A DNA stretch of 64,000 nucleotides, from positions 1 through 64,000 of the forward strand of contig NZ_JBFHIT010000012.1 in the NCBI RefSeq assembly GCF_041596335.1. The letters are read 5' to 3'. Both the position numbers and the translations under genes were made by a program. The DNA comes from Mangrovibacterium sp041596335 (lineage in GTDB: Bacteria > Bacteroidota > Bacteroidia > Bacteroidales > Prolixibacteraceae). This document shows positions 34,859-43,232 of this stretch, one piece after another; within the stretch, counting starts at the first letter, position 1; every line of letters begins with the position of its first letter. Under the pieces are notes generated by a model. That model was not told where the DNA came from. It ran no database searches and saw nothing but the letters and a program-made list of their open reading frames with translations.

Positions 34859-34903
34859 AATGTGACAATTCAGTTAATATTTAATTAAAAACCATACAAA
34901 AAA

Positions 34904-34933
34904 AAGAGTAGATCATCATGGTGATCTACTCTT
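34904..34933. terminator. Terminator of the gene ending at 34955
   Basis: AAGAGTAGATCA pairs with TGATCTACTCTT over a six-base loop. The minus-strand copy ends in a long T-run. Confidence 0.8.
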
Positions 34934-34954
34934 TTCAATAGTTGAAGGCTCTTA

Positions 34955-36736
34955 TTATATGTTAAATGCCTCGATTTTTTTGTTGACGTTTTCTAGTTCA
35001 ACCATCACATCCTTTTTCATTTCGTGAAGTTTGTGATCGTATTTGGTGAAAAGCTCCTTGTAGTAACTAATACCATCTTGCATGTTTTTACGGAACGTGC
35101 GGTAATAGGCTGCTTGCTTCTCGTCTTTAGCATGGCGAACTTCTTCAATCTTATTTTCAAGATAGTCAACATACATACGCAGTTCTTTCACGAACAGGTT
35201 TGGACGTTTTGCATCCTGCAATAGGTTTATTTTCCCGTAAATGTGATCAACCATTTCTTTTAAACTGGCAATTTTAGTGAAATATGCCAAGTTGGGGCCC
35301 GGGCAAATACTTACACCGCGGCGAGGGCTGTCGGGAGTGACTTCATTGGCCAGATAAGTCGAGTTGCTCAAGCCTTCACACAAACATTCTTTTTCGGCTA
35401 ATTTGTCTATTTGCAGCTTCTTGCAGTTTTCATCGATATCCATCGCTTCAATTTCGGCAATTTTAGTTGCCTGGTACCGGCGAGATGCAGTACAAATTGG
35501 TTGTTCGGTGAATTCGGTGTTGAAAACCAGAAATCGTTTTGTACATGGGAATCCAACTTTACCTTCTTTCCGAATGTGCTCGATGGCTTTTTGCTGGCTG
35601 GTTCCACGTACATTATTGAAATGAACTCCCAGCGGTGAAGCGTCACTTAGGTAGAATTCATTTTCGCCCGAGTTACGCAGGAGCTCCAAACTGTATTTGT
35701 CGATATGGCAGGCTTCGGGAACGAGCATGAATGGGCTTCCCCAGCCAATCGCATCCAGTTGATATTCTTCGAGCAGGAAGTTGTGTTCTTCGTTTGTGCC
35801 AACACCACCTTGAGCTGTAATTTTCAATTCGGGAGCCTTTTCCAGTTGGCTTTTGCCTTTCTCCTCCAAGCCTTTTTGCAAAACATCGAAAACAGCCGTT
35901 GCCAGTTCCTGACGTTTGTCCCGAAATTCTTCGAGAATAGGTCCCAGCAAATAGCCCTGTGTTGCAAAAGCGTGACCACCACAGTTAAGGCCCGATTCAA
36001 TCCGGTATTCCGACACCCAAATTCCTTTTTTAGCCAGAAATCGTCCTTGAATGAGTGCTGAACGGTAATCGCTAACTTTTAGGGTTACTTTCTTTTTAAA
36101 CTCACCTTCAGCGTTTGGATAAAAGTCCTCGAAATTCTCGATATAGCTGTATAGGCGTGGATTCATGCCGGCTGACAATACCACCGATGAGTTTAGTGTG
36201 CTGTTGGCAAAGCCGCGCAAAGCCGCATGAGCATCGTTATACTCCGATGGAAGTGCTTCGCCACCACTGTAATTCACCTTGTCCAGTTTGGTCATGATGT
36301 TCACATCGATTGCACCTTTCGTGAGGTTTCTCTGCAACCAGGCTTTTACATCGGGCATACTTTTGCTTTGCACCATCTGGTTAAACTTTTCCTTAATGCT
36401 TTTTGCATCAGGTAGTAAGTCGAAGTATTTTTCCAGTTCGCTACTTTTTTGGTGGAAGTTATTCACCAGCTCATCGTATTTATCGCTAACCAGTTTGTCA
36501 ACCAGATTCAGGTATGCTGTGATGCGTTTGGCGCGAAAGTCTTCTGCCTTGGTTGAAATCTCGTTAAATGGCAGGTCGAATTTTTTACTGTAAAACTCCC
36601 GCATTTTTTCCATCAGGAAGTCATCAACAATAGAAACTACAGATGAGATGCCCAAATGAGCGACCTTTACCGGAGTGTCAATCGTATATCCCAGTCCCAT
36701 AACCGGGATATGAAAAGAGTGTGCTTTCAAATTCAT
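34955..36736 (-). CDS. Conserved unknown protein, possibly FMN TIM-barrel-like
   Basis: A 593-residue cytosolic protein I do not recognise by name. The N-terminal PVMGLGYTIDTPVKVAHLGISS and a central ITAQGGVGTNEEHNFLLEEYQLDAIGWGSPF (seen as TAQGGVGTNEEH and LDAIGWGSPF) resemble the first and phosphate-binding strands of nitronate monooxygenase or other FMN barrels. Five cysteines follow in the C-terminal half (ICTAS, ENCKK, ECLCEG, SICPG), which could hold an Fe-S cluster. The last 90 residues are a helical coiled-coil-like tail. TTG 36757 is the longer start; ATG 36736 is preferred. No operon partner. Confidence 0.6.
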   Translation of the reverse strand: MNLKAHSFHIPVMGLGYTIDTPVKVAHLGISSVVSIVDDFLMEKMREFYSKKFDLPFNEISTKAEDFRAKRITAYLNLVDKLVSDKYDELVNNFHQKSSELEKYFDLLPDAKSIKEKFNQMVQSKSMPDVKAWLQRNLTKGAIDVNIMTKLDKVNYSGGEALPSEYNDAHAALRGFANSTLNSSVVLSAGMNPRLYSYIENFEDFYPNAEGEFKKKVTLKVSDYRSALIQGRFLAKKGIWVSEYRIESGLNCGGHAFATQGYLLGPILEEFRDKRQELATAVFDVLQKGLEEKGKSQLEKAPELKITAQGGVGTNEEHNFLLEEYQLDAIGWGSPFMLVPEACHIDKYSLELLRNSGENEFYLSDASPLGVHFNNVRGTSQQKAIEHIRKEGKVGFPCTKRFLVFNTEFTEQPICTASRRYQATKIAEIEAMDIDENCKKLQIDKLAEKECLCEGLSNSTYLANEVTPDSPRRGVSICPGPNLAYFTKIASLKEMVDHIYGKINLLQDAKRPNLFVKELRMYVDYLENKIEEVRHAKDEKQAAYYRTFRKNMQDGISYYKELFTKYDHKLHEMKKDVMVELENVNKKIEAFNI

Positions 36737-37016
36737 TCGTTTCAATTTTAGAATCAAGTGGATAAAGCGTTGTGAAATAAGGTTTCAAGCTTTTATAGAA
36801 TATCAACTTAATAGTGAACAAAGATATCGAAATTTTAAGGAACACTGCTTTTAATTGGTCTAAATTGGCTGAAAGGACTGGGCTAGATAGGGTCTATCGG
36901 TTCGAAATAGTCGGGACAAGACGTTTTGGCCCCTCTTTTCGCGGGACAACCCAATTCACATCACAAATACATTCAGACACACAGATGATTGCTCTGTTTC
37001 TTTTTTTACGATCGAT

Positions 37017-39815
37017 CTAGAGTTTCTCAATCAATGCTTGTCCGGTGAATGAATTGGATGCTTTTGCCAGTTGTTCCGGTGTTCCTTCGAATACGATTTT
37101 TCCTCCGTTTTTACCTCCTTCAGGTCCCAAATCGATCACCCAATCGGCTGATTTAATCACATCCAAATTGTGTTCGATAATGATGATGCTGTGCCCTCTG
37201 GCAATTAGTGCATTAAAAGACACCAGCAAAATATTGATGTCATGGAAATGTAGACCGGTAGTGGGTTCGTCGAAAATAAAAAGGGTAGGGCTATCCTTTT
37301 CCTTCGCCAGAAAAGCTGCTAGCTTAACCCGTTGACTTTCACCTCCGGATAGGGTTGAGGAGCTTTGTCCAAGTTTTACATATCCCAGCCCAACATCCTG
37401 AAGTGGTTGTAACTTATGCGCAATCTTCTTTTCCGTGGAGCCTTTACCGGCAGCGAAAAATTCGATGGCTTCGTTAATGGTCATCTCCAATACATCGAAA
37501 ATGTTTTTGCCCCGGTATTGTACTTCCAAAATCTCATCTTTAAAACGTTTACCGTTGCAACTTTCGCAAACCAGATGAACGTCGGCCATAAACTGCATTT
37601 CGACATTTATCTCGCCTTCACCCTGGCATTCTTCACAGCGCCCGCCATCAACATTAAACGAGAAGTGAGCCGGCTTGAAACCTTGGTACTTCGAGGCTTG
37701 AAGTTCCGAATATAATTTTCGGATTTCATCGTAGGCCTTGAGGTAGGTAACAGGGTTCGATCGTGATGATTTTCCGATTGGATTCTGATCCACAAACTCG
37801 ATGCCGGTGAGCCGTTTGAAATCACCTTTAATCGCGTCGTGCTGTCCTGTTTTGTCGGAAACTGTTCCGAATATTTTGGCTAACCCTGGATAGAGGATCT
37901 TACTTACCAGAGTTGATTTTCCGGATCCGCTCACTCCGGTAACTGCTGTCATTGTGTTGAGTGGGAACTTGACGGTAATATTCTGAAGGTTGTTTTCCCG
38001 AGCACCAATTACTTCAATAAAATCGTTCCACTTTCGCCTGATTTTTGGGGTTTCAATTCGTTTGCGTCCGGTTAAGTAATCAGCAGTCAAACTGTTTTTA
38101 GCTTCAAGTAAAGCTTTGTGATCTCCCTGAAAAACCAGTTCGCCACCGTGTGTGCCAGCCATTGGGCCAATGTCGATGATTTGGTCTGCTGCACGGATTA
38201 TTTCTTCGTCATGTTCAACAACCAAAACGGTATTCCCAATTTTTTTCAGCTTTTGTAAAACATCGATCAACCGTTCGGTGTCTTTGGGATGAAGACCAAT
38301 GCTTGGCTCATCTAAAATATATAGTGAGCCAACGAGGCTGGAGCCAAGTGAAGTCGCCAGATTTATTCGCTGCGATTCGCCTCCTGACAGAGTAGACGAC
38401 AAGCGGTTTAGAGTGAGGTAGCCTAGTCCGACATCGCACAGGAAATTTAAACGACTGGTAATTTCAATTAGAATACGTTTGGCAACGTTCCGTTCATGTT
38501 CGCTTAGTTGAATGTTCTTAAAAAACTCCTGTAACTCATTTACCGGAATCAAAACCAGATCCTGAATGGCAGTTCCGGACACCTTAACATAGCTTGCTGT
38601 TTTTTTCAGCCTGGTGCCTTTGCATTCCGGACAGGTTGTTTTTCCGCGATAACGGGCCAGCATAACGCGATACTGTATTTTATAACTGTTGCTTTCCAGC
38701 ATCTTGAAAAAGTCATTCAGACCTTCGAAATATTTGTTGCCCTTCCATAACAACTCCTGTTGTTCCTGAGATAATTCGTAGTAGGGTTTGTGGATGGGGA
38801 AGTTGAATTTGTCAGCCGCCTGAATGAGTGCTTCCTTATAGGCTTTCATGCTTTCACCTTTCCAGCATGCAACTGCTTCCTGATAAATCGATAGCGCTTT
38901 GTTTGGAATGACTAAATCTTCATCAATGCCAATTACTTTGCCGTACCCTTCGCAGGCAGGACAGGCTCCTATCGGGTTGTTGAAGCTGAACATGTGTTCT
39001 GTGGGCTCTTCAAATTCAATTCCATCGGCCTCAAACAAATTCGAAAAGTGTTGCTCTAAAGTGCCATTTTCGGTGTACACTTTCACGATACACTCACCGT
39101 GTCCTTCAAAAAAGGCTGTTTGAGCTGAATCGGCCATTCGGCTTACATTGTCATCGTCACGACTTGCCTGCAAACGGTCGATTACGAGGTTGCAGTCATC
39201 CGAACAAACGGAGCTTTTTTCTTTTTTTAATAGCTCATCAATCCGTTCAATTCCATTCGCTGTTTCAATACGCGAAAATCCCTGTTGAAGCAGTAATTCA
39301 GCTTCTTCCATTATGGAACGACCATTCTTCGGTCGGAGCGGAGCGCAAACCAACATCCGTGTTTCTTCCGCAAATGAACACATAAAGTCAACCACATCTC
39401 CAACTTGATGCCGTTTAACCTCGGTGTTTGAAACGGGTGAGATGGTCTTGCCGATTCGGGCATACAGTAACTTCAGGTAGTCGTATATTTCGGTTGAGGT
39501 TCCTACAGTCGAACGGGGATTTCTGGAATTGACTTTCTGCTCAATTGCAATAGCCGGAGGTATGCCTTTTATAAAATCAACCTCAGGTTTATTAATGCGC
39601 CCTAAAAACTGCCGCGCATAGGATGACAAACTTTCAACGTAGCGGCGTTGCCCTTCGGCATACAACGTGTCAAAAGCTAATGATGATTTTCCAGAGCCTG
39701 ACAGGCCCGTGACCACTATGAATTTGTTTCTCGGAATTTGTAGCTCTACATTTTTTAGGTTGTGGACACGAGCTCCTTTTATGTGTATATTTTGCGCCTT
39801 TTTGCTGTCTGTCAT
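37017..39815 (-). CDS. uvrA: Excinuclease ABC subunit A
   Basis: A 932-residue DNA damage recognition ATPase of nucleotide excision repair. It has two ABC ATPase halves with Walker A GLSGSGKSSLAF (near residue 36) and GVSGSGKSTL (near residue 640), two signature motifs (TLSGGESQRI and TLSGGESQRV) and zinc modules (CPACEGYG/CPECKGTR and CEECQGEGE/CESCNGKRF). Length is normal. It acts with UvrB and UvrC, which are not in this window. Transcribed alone, divergent from the sigma factor gene. Confidence 0.98.
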   Translation of the reverse strand: MTDSKKAQNIHIKGARVHNLKNVELQIPRNKFIVVTGLSGSGKSSLAFDTLYAEGQRRYVESLSSYARQFLGRINKPEVDFIKGIPPAIAIEQKVNSRNPRSTVGTSTEIYDYLKLLYARIGKTISPVSNTEVKRHQVGDVVDFMCSFAEETRMLVCAPLRPKNGRSIMEEAELLLQQGFSRIETANGIERIDELLKKEKSSVCSDDCNLVIDRLQASRDDDNVSRMADSAQTAFFEGHGECIVKVYTENGTLEQHFSNLFEADGIEFEEPTEHMFSFNNPIGACPACEGYGKVIGIDEDLVIPNKALSIYQEAVACWKGESMKAYKEALIQAADKFNFPIHKPYYELSQEQQELLWKGNKYFEGLNDFFKMLESNSYKIQYRVMLARYRGKTTCPECKGTRLKKTASYVKVSGTAIQDLVLIPVNELQEFFKNIQLSEHERNVAKRILIEITSRLNFLCDVGLGYLTLNRLSSTLSGGESQRINLATSLGSSLVGSLYILDEPSIGLHPKDTERLIDVLQKLKKIGNTVLVVEHDEEIIRAADQIIDIGPMAGTHGGELVFQGDHKALLEAKNSLTADYLTGRKRIETPKIRRKWNDFIEVIGARENNLQNITVKFPLNTMTAVTGVSGSGKSTLVSKILYPGLAKIFGTVSDKTGQHDAIKGDFKRLTGIEFVDQNPIGKSSRSNPVTYLKAYDEIRKLYSELQASKYQGFKPAHFSFNVDGGRCEECQGEGEINVEMQFMADVHLVCESCNGKRFKDEILEVQYRGKNIFDVLEMTINEAIEFFAAGKGSTEKKIAHKLQPLQDVGLGYVKLGQSSSTLSGGESQRVKLAAFLAKEKDSPTLFIFDEPTTGLHFHDINILLVSFNALIARGHSIIIIEHNLDVIKSADWVIDLGPEGGKNGGKIVFEGTPEQLAKASNSFTGQALIEKL

Positions 39816-39975
39816 TCTGATAGCTTAATTTTTGTTTACAAATAATTTGCTTTTTTAACAAAAAACAAAGAATTTTACCGAGTGCAAATTTAAGAAATAC
39901 TTTAACTCACCTTTTAAACGGATTGCCTATTGATGAATTTTACTTTGTATTAACCAAGTATTAAAATAGAAAGTA

Positions 39976-40569
39976 ATGTTCAGCACTACTGTAGAGAATG
40001 ACAATGCGCTCGTTTTAAAGTTCATTAAGGGTGACCAATCCGCAATTGAAATACTTATTCAGCGCCACAAGAGCCGTGTGTATACTTACATCTTCTTGAT
40101 TGTAAAAAATCAGGCGTTGGCTGAAGATATTTTTCAGGATACCTTTATTAAGGTTATCCGTTCGTTGAAAACCGGCAAGTATACGGAAAACGGGAAATTT
40201 ATCTCCTGGGTGTTAAGGATCTCGCACAACCTCATTATCGATCATTTCCGAAAGGAACGCTTGTTGAATACCTTTTCCAATGAGGATTCAGATTTCGATT
40301 TGTTTAATTCGGCCAAATTTTCGGACGAGAATATCGAAGAGAAGCTCGTTTTCGAGCAGATCACCGCAGATATTCGCCGGCTAATTGACGAATTACCCGA
40401 CGACCAGCGTCAGGTGATTATTATGAGGCACTACCTGGGATTGAGCTTCAAGGAAATTGCCGAGCGTACCGATGTCAGTATCAATACTGCTCTTGGACGT
40501 ATGCGTTATGCGCTAATAAACCTTCGTAAGATTATCGAAAAGAATAATTTGCTTTTAACAAAAATTTAG
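39976..40569 (+). CDS. ECF RNA polymerase sigma factor
   Basis: A 197-residue sigma-70 family factor. Region 2 is seen at residues about 20-90 (QDTFIKVIRSL, WVLRISHNLIIDHFRK) and region 4 at about 135-190 (LPDDQRQVIIMRHYLGLSFKEIAERTDVSINTALGRM, given here as QRQVIIMRHY and FKEIAERTDVS). No membrane anti-sigma gene follows, unlike FecR-linked factors; instead an 88-residue unknown protein starts 15 bases downstream. TACTTTG at 39941 could be its -7 box. Confidence 0.92.
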   Translation: MFSTTVENDNALVLKFIKGDQSAIEILIQRHKSRVYTYIFLIVKNQALAEDIFQDTFIKVIRSLKTGKYTENGKFISWVLRISHNLIIDHFRKERLLNTFSNEDSDFDLFNSAKFSDENIEEKLVFEQITADIRRLIDELPDDQRQVIIMRHYLGLSFKEIAERTDVSINTALGRMRYALINLRKIIEKNNLLLTKI

Positions 40570-40584
40570 ATTCCGGAAGCAATA

Positions 40585-40851
40585 TTGGCTTATCCTAAGC
40601 GTTATTTAGATGAATTAAACATTAATCTGATGCTTATGGATAAAACATTTACATGGTTAGAATTTTTGTTGAAATCGGAAGATGATCTTTTCGAGTCGGA
40701 GTTAAATTACGCGACAGAGAAAGACACTGAATTTACCGACTTGGTTAATGAACCGAAGCGGTCGAGCCTCAACGCGATCTGGCAGTTCGCCGAAATTTAC
40801 GATACGTTGAAGACGAAATCGATCGGTTATATCGAATTGAATTTAAATTAG
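40585..40851 (+). CDS. Small unknown protein downstream of the sigma factor
   Basis: An 88-residue acidic, mostly helical protein with no signal or membrane segment and no family that I recognise. The frame opens with TTG 40585 preceded by GGAAG; ATG 40630 or 40636 (MDKTFTWLEF) are possible starts and would give 73 or 71 residues. Its position right after the sigma gene, 15 bases apart, and a terminator after it (40873) suggest co-transcription. A sigma-regulating role is possible but unsupported by sequence. Confidence 0.55.
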   Translation: MAYPKRYLDELNINLMLMDKTFTWLEFLLKSEDDLFESELNYATEKDTEFTDLVNEPKRSSLNAIWQFAEIYDTLKTKSIGYIELNLN

Positions 40852-40872
40852 TAGTTGAAATTTTATATTGAA

Positions 40873-40900
40873 GAGCATCTTGAAAGAGATGCTTTTTTAT
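40873..40900 (+). terminator. Terminator of the sigma factor unit
   Basis: AGCATCT (40874-40880) pairs with AGATGCT (40887-40893), followed by TTTTTTA. Confidence 0.8.
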
Positions 40901-40953
40901 TTTACCTTGATGATATTAAAATGATATCAATATAAATCAATAAATACAATATC

Positions 40954-41799
40954 ATGGAAAAGCATTATTCTGGAATTTCGGGGTATTTTGCAGTTGCGCT
41001 TGAAATCTTTATAATCCTCATGGTGATTTTTGGAATTACGCGAGGTTTGATCTTACTATCCGCTATTGGAATGGTTGTGTTTTTCTTTTTACTTCCCGGC
41101 TTTCTTATTGTAAATCCAAACGAGAGTTCGGTTTTGATTTTGTTTGGAGAGTACAAAGGAACGATTCGTAAGAATGGATTCTTTTGGACAAATCCATTTT
41201 TTGTGAAGAAGAGAATCTCGTTGCGTGCCAGAAACATCGACAGCGAACCGATTAAGGTGAATGATAAAATCGGGAATCCGATCATGATTGGAGTTGTATT
41301 GGTTTGGCGGGTGGCTGAAACCTTCAAAGCAGCCTTCGATGTGAATGACTTTGAGCATTTTGTTACGATACAGACAGAAGCTGCGATTCGGAAATTAGCA
41401 GGCCTCTATCCTTATGATAATTTTGAAGACCAGGATGCCGAAATTACCCTGAGAAGTGGAGGTGAAGAGGTGAATGATGAGCTTGAAAAGGAAGTTACGG
41501 AGCGGTTGTCAATTGCAGGTATCGAGGTGATGGAAGCGCGGATTAATTATTTAGCGTATGCTCAGGAAATTGCCCAGGCAATGTTGAAACGTCAGCAGGC
41601 GACTGCAATTGTCGCGGCTCGATTTAAGATTGTCGAGGGAGCTGTTAGCATGGTTGAAATGGCGTTGGACGAGTTGAGTAAAAAGGGAATTGTTGAATTG
41701 GATGAAGATAAAAAGGCAACCATGGTAAGCAATCTGATGGTTGTATTGTGCGGCGATAAAGAAGCGACTCCGGTAGTAAACACGGGAAGTATCTATTAG
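40954..41799 (+). CDS. SPFH/band 7 membrane protein
   Basis: A 281-residue protein with two N-terminal helices (residues about 10-50) and a band 7 domain (FLIVNPNESSVLILFGEYKGTIRKNGFFW region, IGVVLVWRVAET, EITLRSGGEEVNDELEKEVTERL). C-terminal helices (QEIAQAMLKRQQA) are of the oligomerising type. SPFH proteins organise membrane microdomains. A small ribbon-helix-helix protein starts 73 bases downstream behind a strong RBS, a pair often seen together in bacteria. Confidence 0.9.
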   Translation: MEKHYSGISGYFAVALEIFIILMVIFGITRGLILLSAIGMVVFFFLLPGFLIVNPNESSVLILFGEYKGTIRKNGFFWTNPFFVKKRISLRARNIDSEPIKVNDKIGNPIMIGVVLVWRVAETFKAAFDVNDFEHFVTIQTEAAIRKLAGLYPYDNFEDQDAEITLRSGGEEVNDELEKEVTERLSIAGIEVMEARINYLAYAQEIAQAMLKRQQATAIVAARFKIVEGAVSMVEMALDELSKKGIVELDEDKKATMVSNLMVVLCGDKEATPVVNTGSIY

Positions 41800-41872
41800 G
41801 CTATCAAATAAGGTGTTTGCGGGGGGCGATTCCGAATTCCGATACGTTGCTAATTTTAAGGAGGAAGATCGT

Positions 41873-42085
41873 ATGGCCGGTAAAAAGTCGTTTGTTTTAC
41901 GTTTGAGTCAAAGTGATTATGAGGCACTGGAAAAATGGGCATCAGACGAATTCCGAAGTGTTAACGGACAATTGGAATGGATCTTAAATAGAGCACTGAG
42001 GGAAGCCGGAAGAAAAGGTGTCCAAAAAGGTGAATCTGGATCGAAAACAGGAGAAGATGACCTTGAGAGAGACAGGCTGTTGTGA
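41873..42085 (+). CDS. Arc-type ribbon-helix-helix protein
   Basis: A 70-residue protein with an Arc/MetJ-type fold: beta-strand KSFVLRLSQSDYEALEKWA (seen as SFVLRLSQ), helix DYEALEKWASDEF and second helix GQLEWILNRALREAG, then a charged tail. The longer frame to 41813 lacks an RBS, whereas ATG 41873 follows AAGGAGG by eight bases. No toxin gene adjoins it. It accompanies the SPFH gene upstream; whether it binds DNA or the SPFH complex is unknown. Confidence 0.78.
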   Translation: MAGKKSFVLRLSQSDYEALEKWASDEFRSVNGQLEWILNRALREAGRKGVQKGESGSKTGEDDLERDRLL

Positions 42086-42368
42086 AGCGTAATCCCATGT
42101 TCAATGTACCTTAATTGTGAAAATTCGGAATTGTGTATAGTGTTAATCATACGGTTTTTGCGAATTTTATCGAGCGTGTTTTCTTATGCTTTGGAGCATA
42201 ATGGCGGTTTGGGAAATAGCTAAGTATTTAAGGTTCAGGTGTAACGTTTAGTGTAAGTTCAGGTTGTGTAATTTAGAGCTTGAAAAATGATTTTATTCTC
42301 CTAAAATAACCTAATTTTAGTATGTAATTATGAAATAATGTAATTTGTTGCATAAGTAGTAGTAGCCC
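42086..42368. other. Intergenic stretch before the Crp/Fnr gene
   Basis: About 280 bases, A+T rich. I see no gene or convincing hairpin. Confidence 0.5.
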
Positions 42369-43094
42369 ATGTTCGACGATTCACAACGAAAAGACTGTAT
42401 AACCTGCAATAAGAATTGCTGTGTTAATTGTTTCCCGGAAGACGAGGCAGTTATCTTTAAATCGTTGTCACCTGGTGAATTGGAATACCTTATGCAATGC
42501 AAGCAGAACATCGTCTTTAATCCCGGAGAGACAATCATTAAGCAAAAAACCTCAACCACCCATTTTGTTTGTATAAGGCAAGGAATGGCGAAATTAGTAG
42601 CCGAAAGTCCGCGTGGGAAGAATGTAATTTTGCGCATTTTATCCAACCATAGTTTAATTACAGCCGGAGGAGTCGTTAGCGATGATATTCGCCATTTTAC
42701 AGTTACCGCAATTACACGGGTTGAGTGTTGTTTTATTGATTCTGACCGTCTGCACCAGGTTTTGGCTCGGAATAGTCACTTTGCCTATGAATTGTTGAAA
42801 TATAACAACAGACAAAACATTCAGATGCTTGAAAGTTTGGTTGGTTTAACTCAAAAATACATGCCCGGTCGTGTTGCCGACACATTGTTATACCTCAAAA
42901 ATCAGATTTACCAGTCCAATCCATTTAACTGCAATTTGAACAAGCAGGAACTGGCCGATATGTCAGGGATGACCAAAGAAAGTTTTATTCGAAGTTTAAA
43001 AGAATTGGAAGTTTCCGGAATCGTGCGGCATAACCGACGTGAAATCGAAATTTTGAAAGAAGATGACCTCCAACTGATCAGCAAGAATGGCTGA
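42369..43094 (+). CDS. Crp/Fnr family regulator with an N-terminal Cys cluster
   Basis: A 241-residue regulator: N-terminal tail, cyclic-nucleotide-type beta-roll (about 30-150) and a C-terminal helix-turn-helix (NKQELADMSGMTKESFIRSLKEL region). Unlike most cAMP-type members, the first 21 residues hold five cysteines (C10, C13, C17, C18, C21), with C44 in addition. This recalls FNR, which uses an N-terminal Cys set and one later Cys for a 4Fe-4S oxygen sensor. An FNR-like box lies one base after its stop, ahead of the cytochrome genes. It may sense oxygen, nitric oxide or redox state. Confidence 0.88.
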   Translation: MFDDSQRKDCITCNKNCCVNCFPEDEAVIFKSLSPGELEYLMQCKQNIVFNPGETIIKQKTSTTHFVCIRQGMAKLVAESPRGKNVILRILSNHSLITAGGVVSDDIRHFTVTAITRVECCFIDSDRLHQVLARNSHFAYELLKYNNRQNIQMLESLVGLTQKYMPGRVADTLLYLKNQIYQSNPFNCNLNKQELADMSGMTKESFIRSLKELEVSGIVRHNRREIEILKEDDLQLISKNG

Positions 43095-43108
43095 TTGACA
43101 TATATCAA
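43095..43108. promoter_or_regulatory. FNR-like box before the cytochrome locus
   Basis: TTGAC-ATAT-ATCAA matches the FNR consensus TTGAT-N4-ATCAA at nine of ten positions. It sits one base after the Crp/Fnr stop and 49 bases upstream of the -7 candidate at 43164. Confidence 0.55.
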
Positions 43109-43143
43109 TTTTTACACTTCCTTATATCATCTGTTCTGGTTTT

Positions 43144-43171
43144 TTGTAACCCAAACACAATCCTATATTTA
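43144..43171 (+). promoter_or_regulatory. Promoter of the cytochrome locus
   Basis: TTG (43144-43146) and TATATTTA (43164-43171, near TAnnTTTG) are 17 bases apart. It is 62 bases ahead of the first cytochrome start. Confidence 0.4.
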
Positions 43172-43232
43172 GGTAGTAGAATCTAACGAAGATTAAACCT
43201 GAGTTTATTGATGTGTTATAAAATCTAATACT

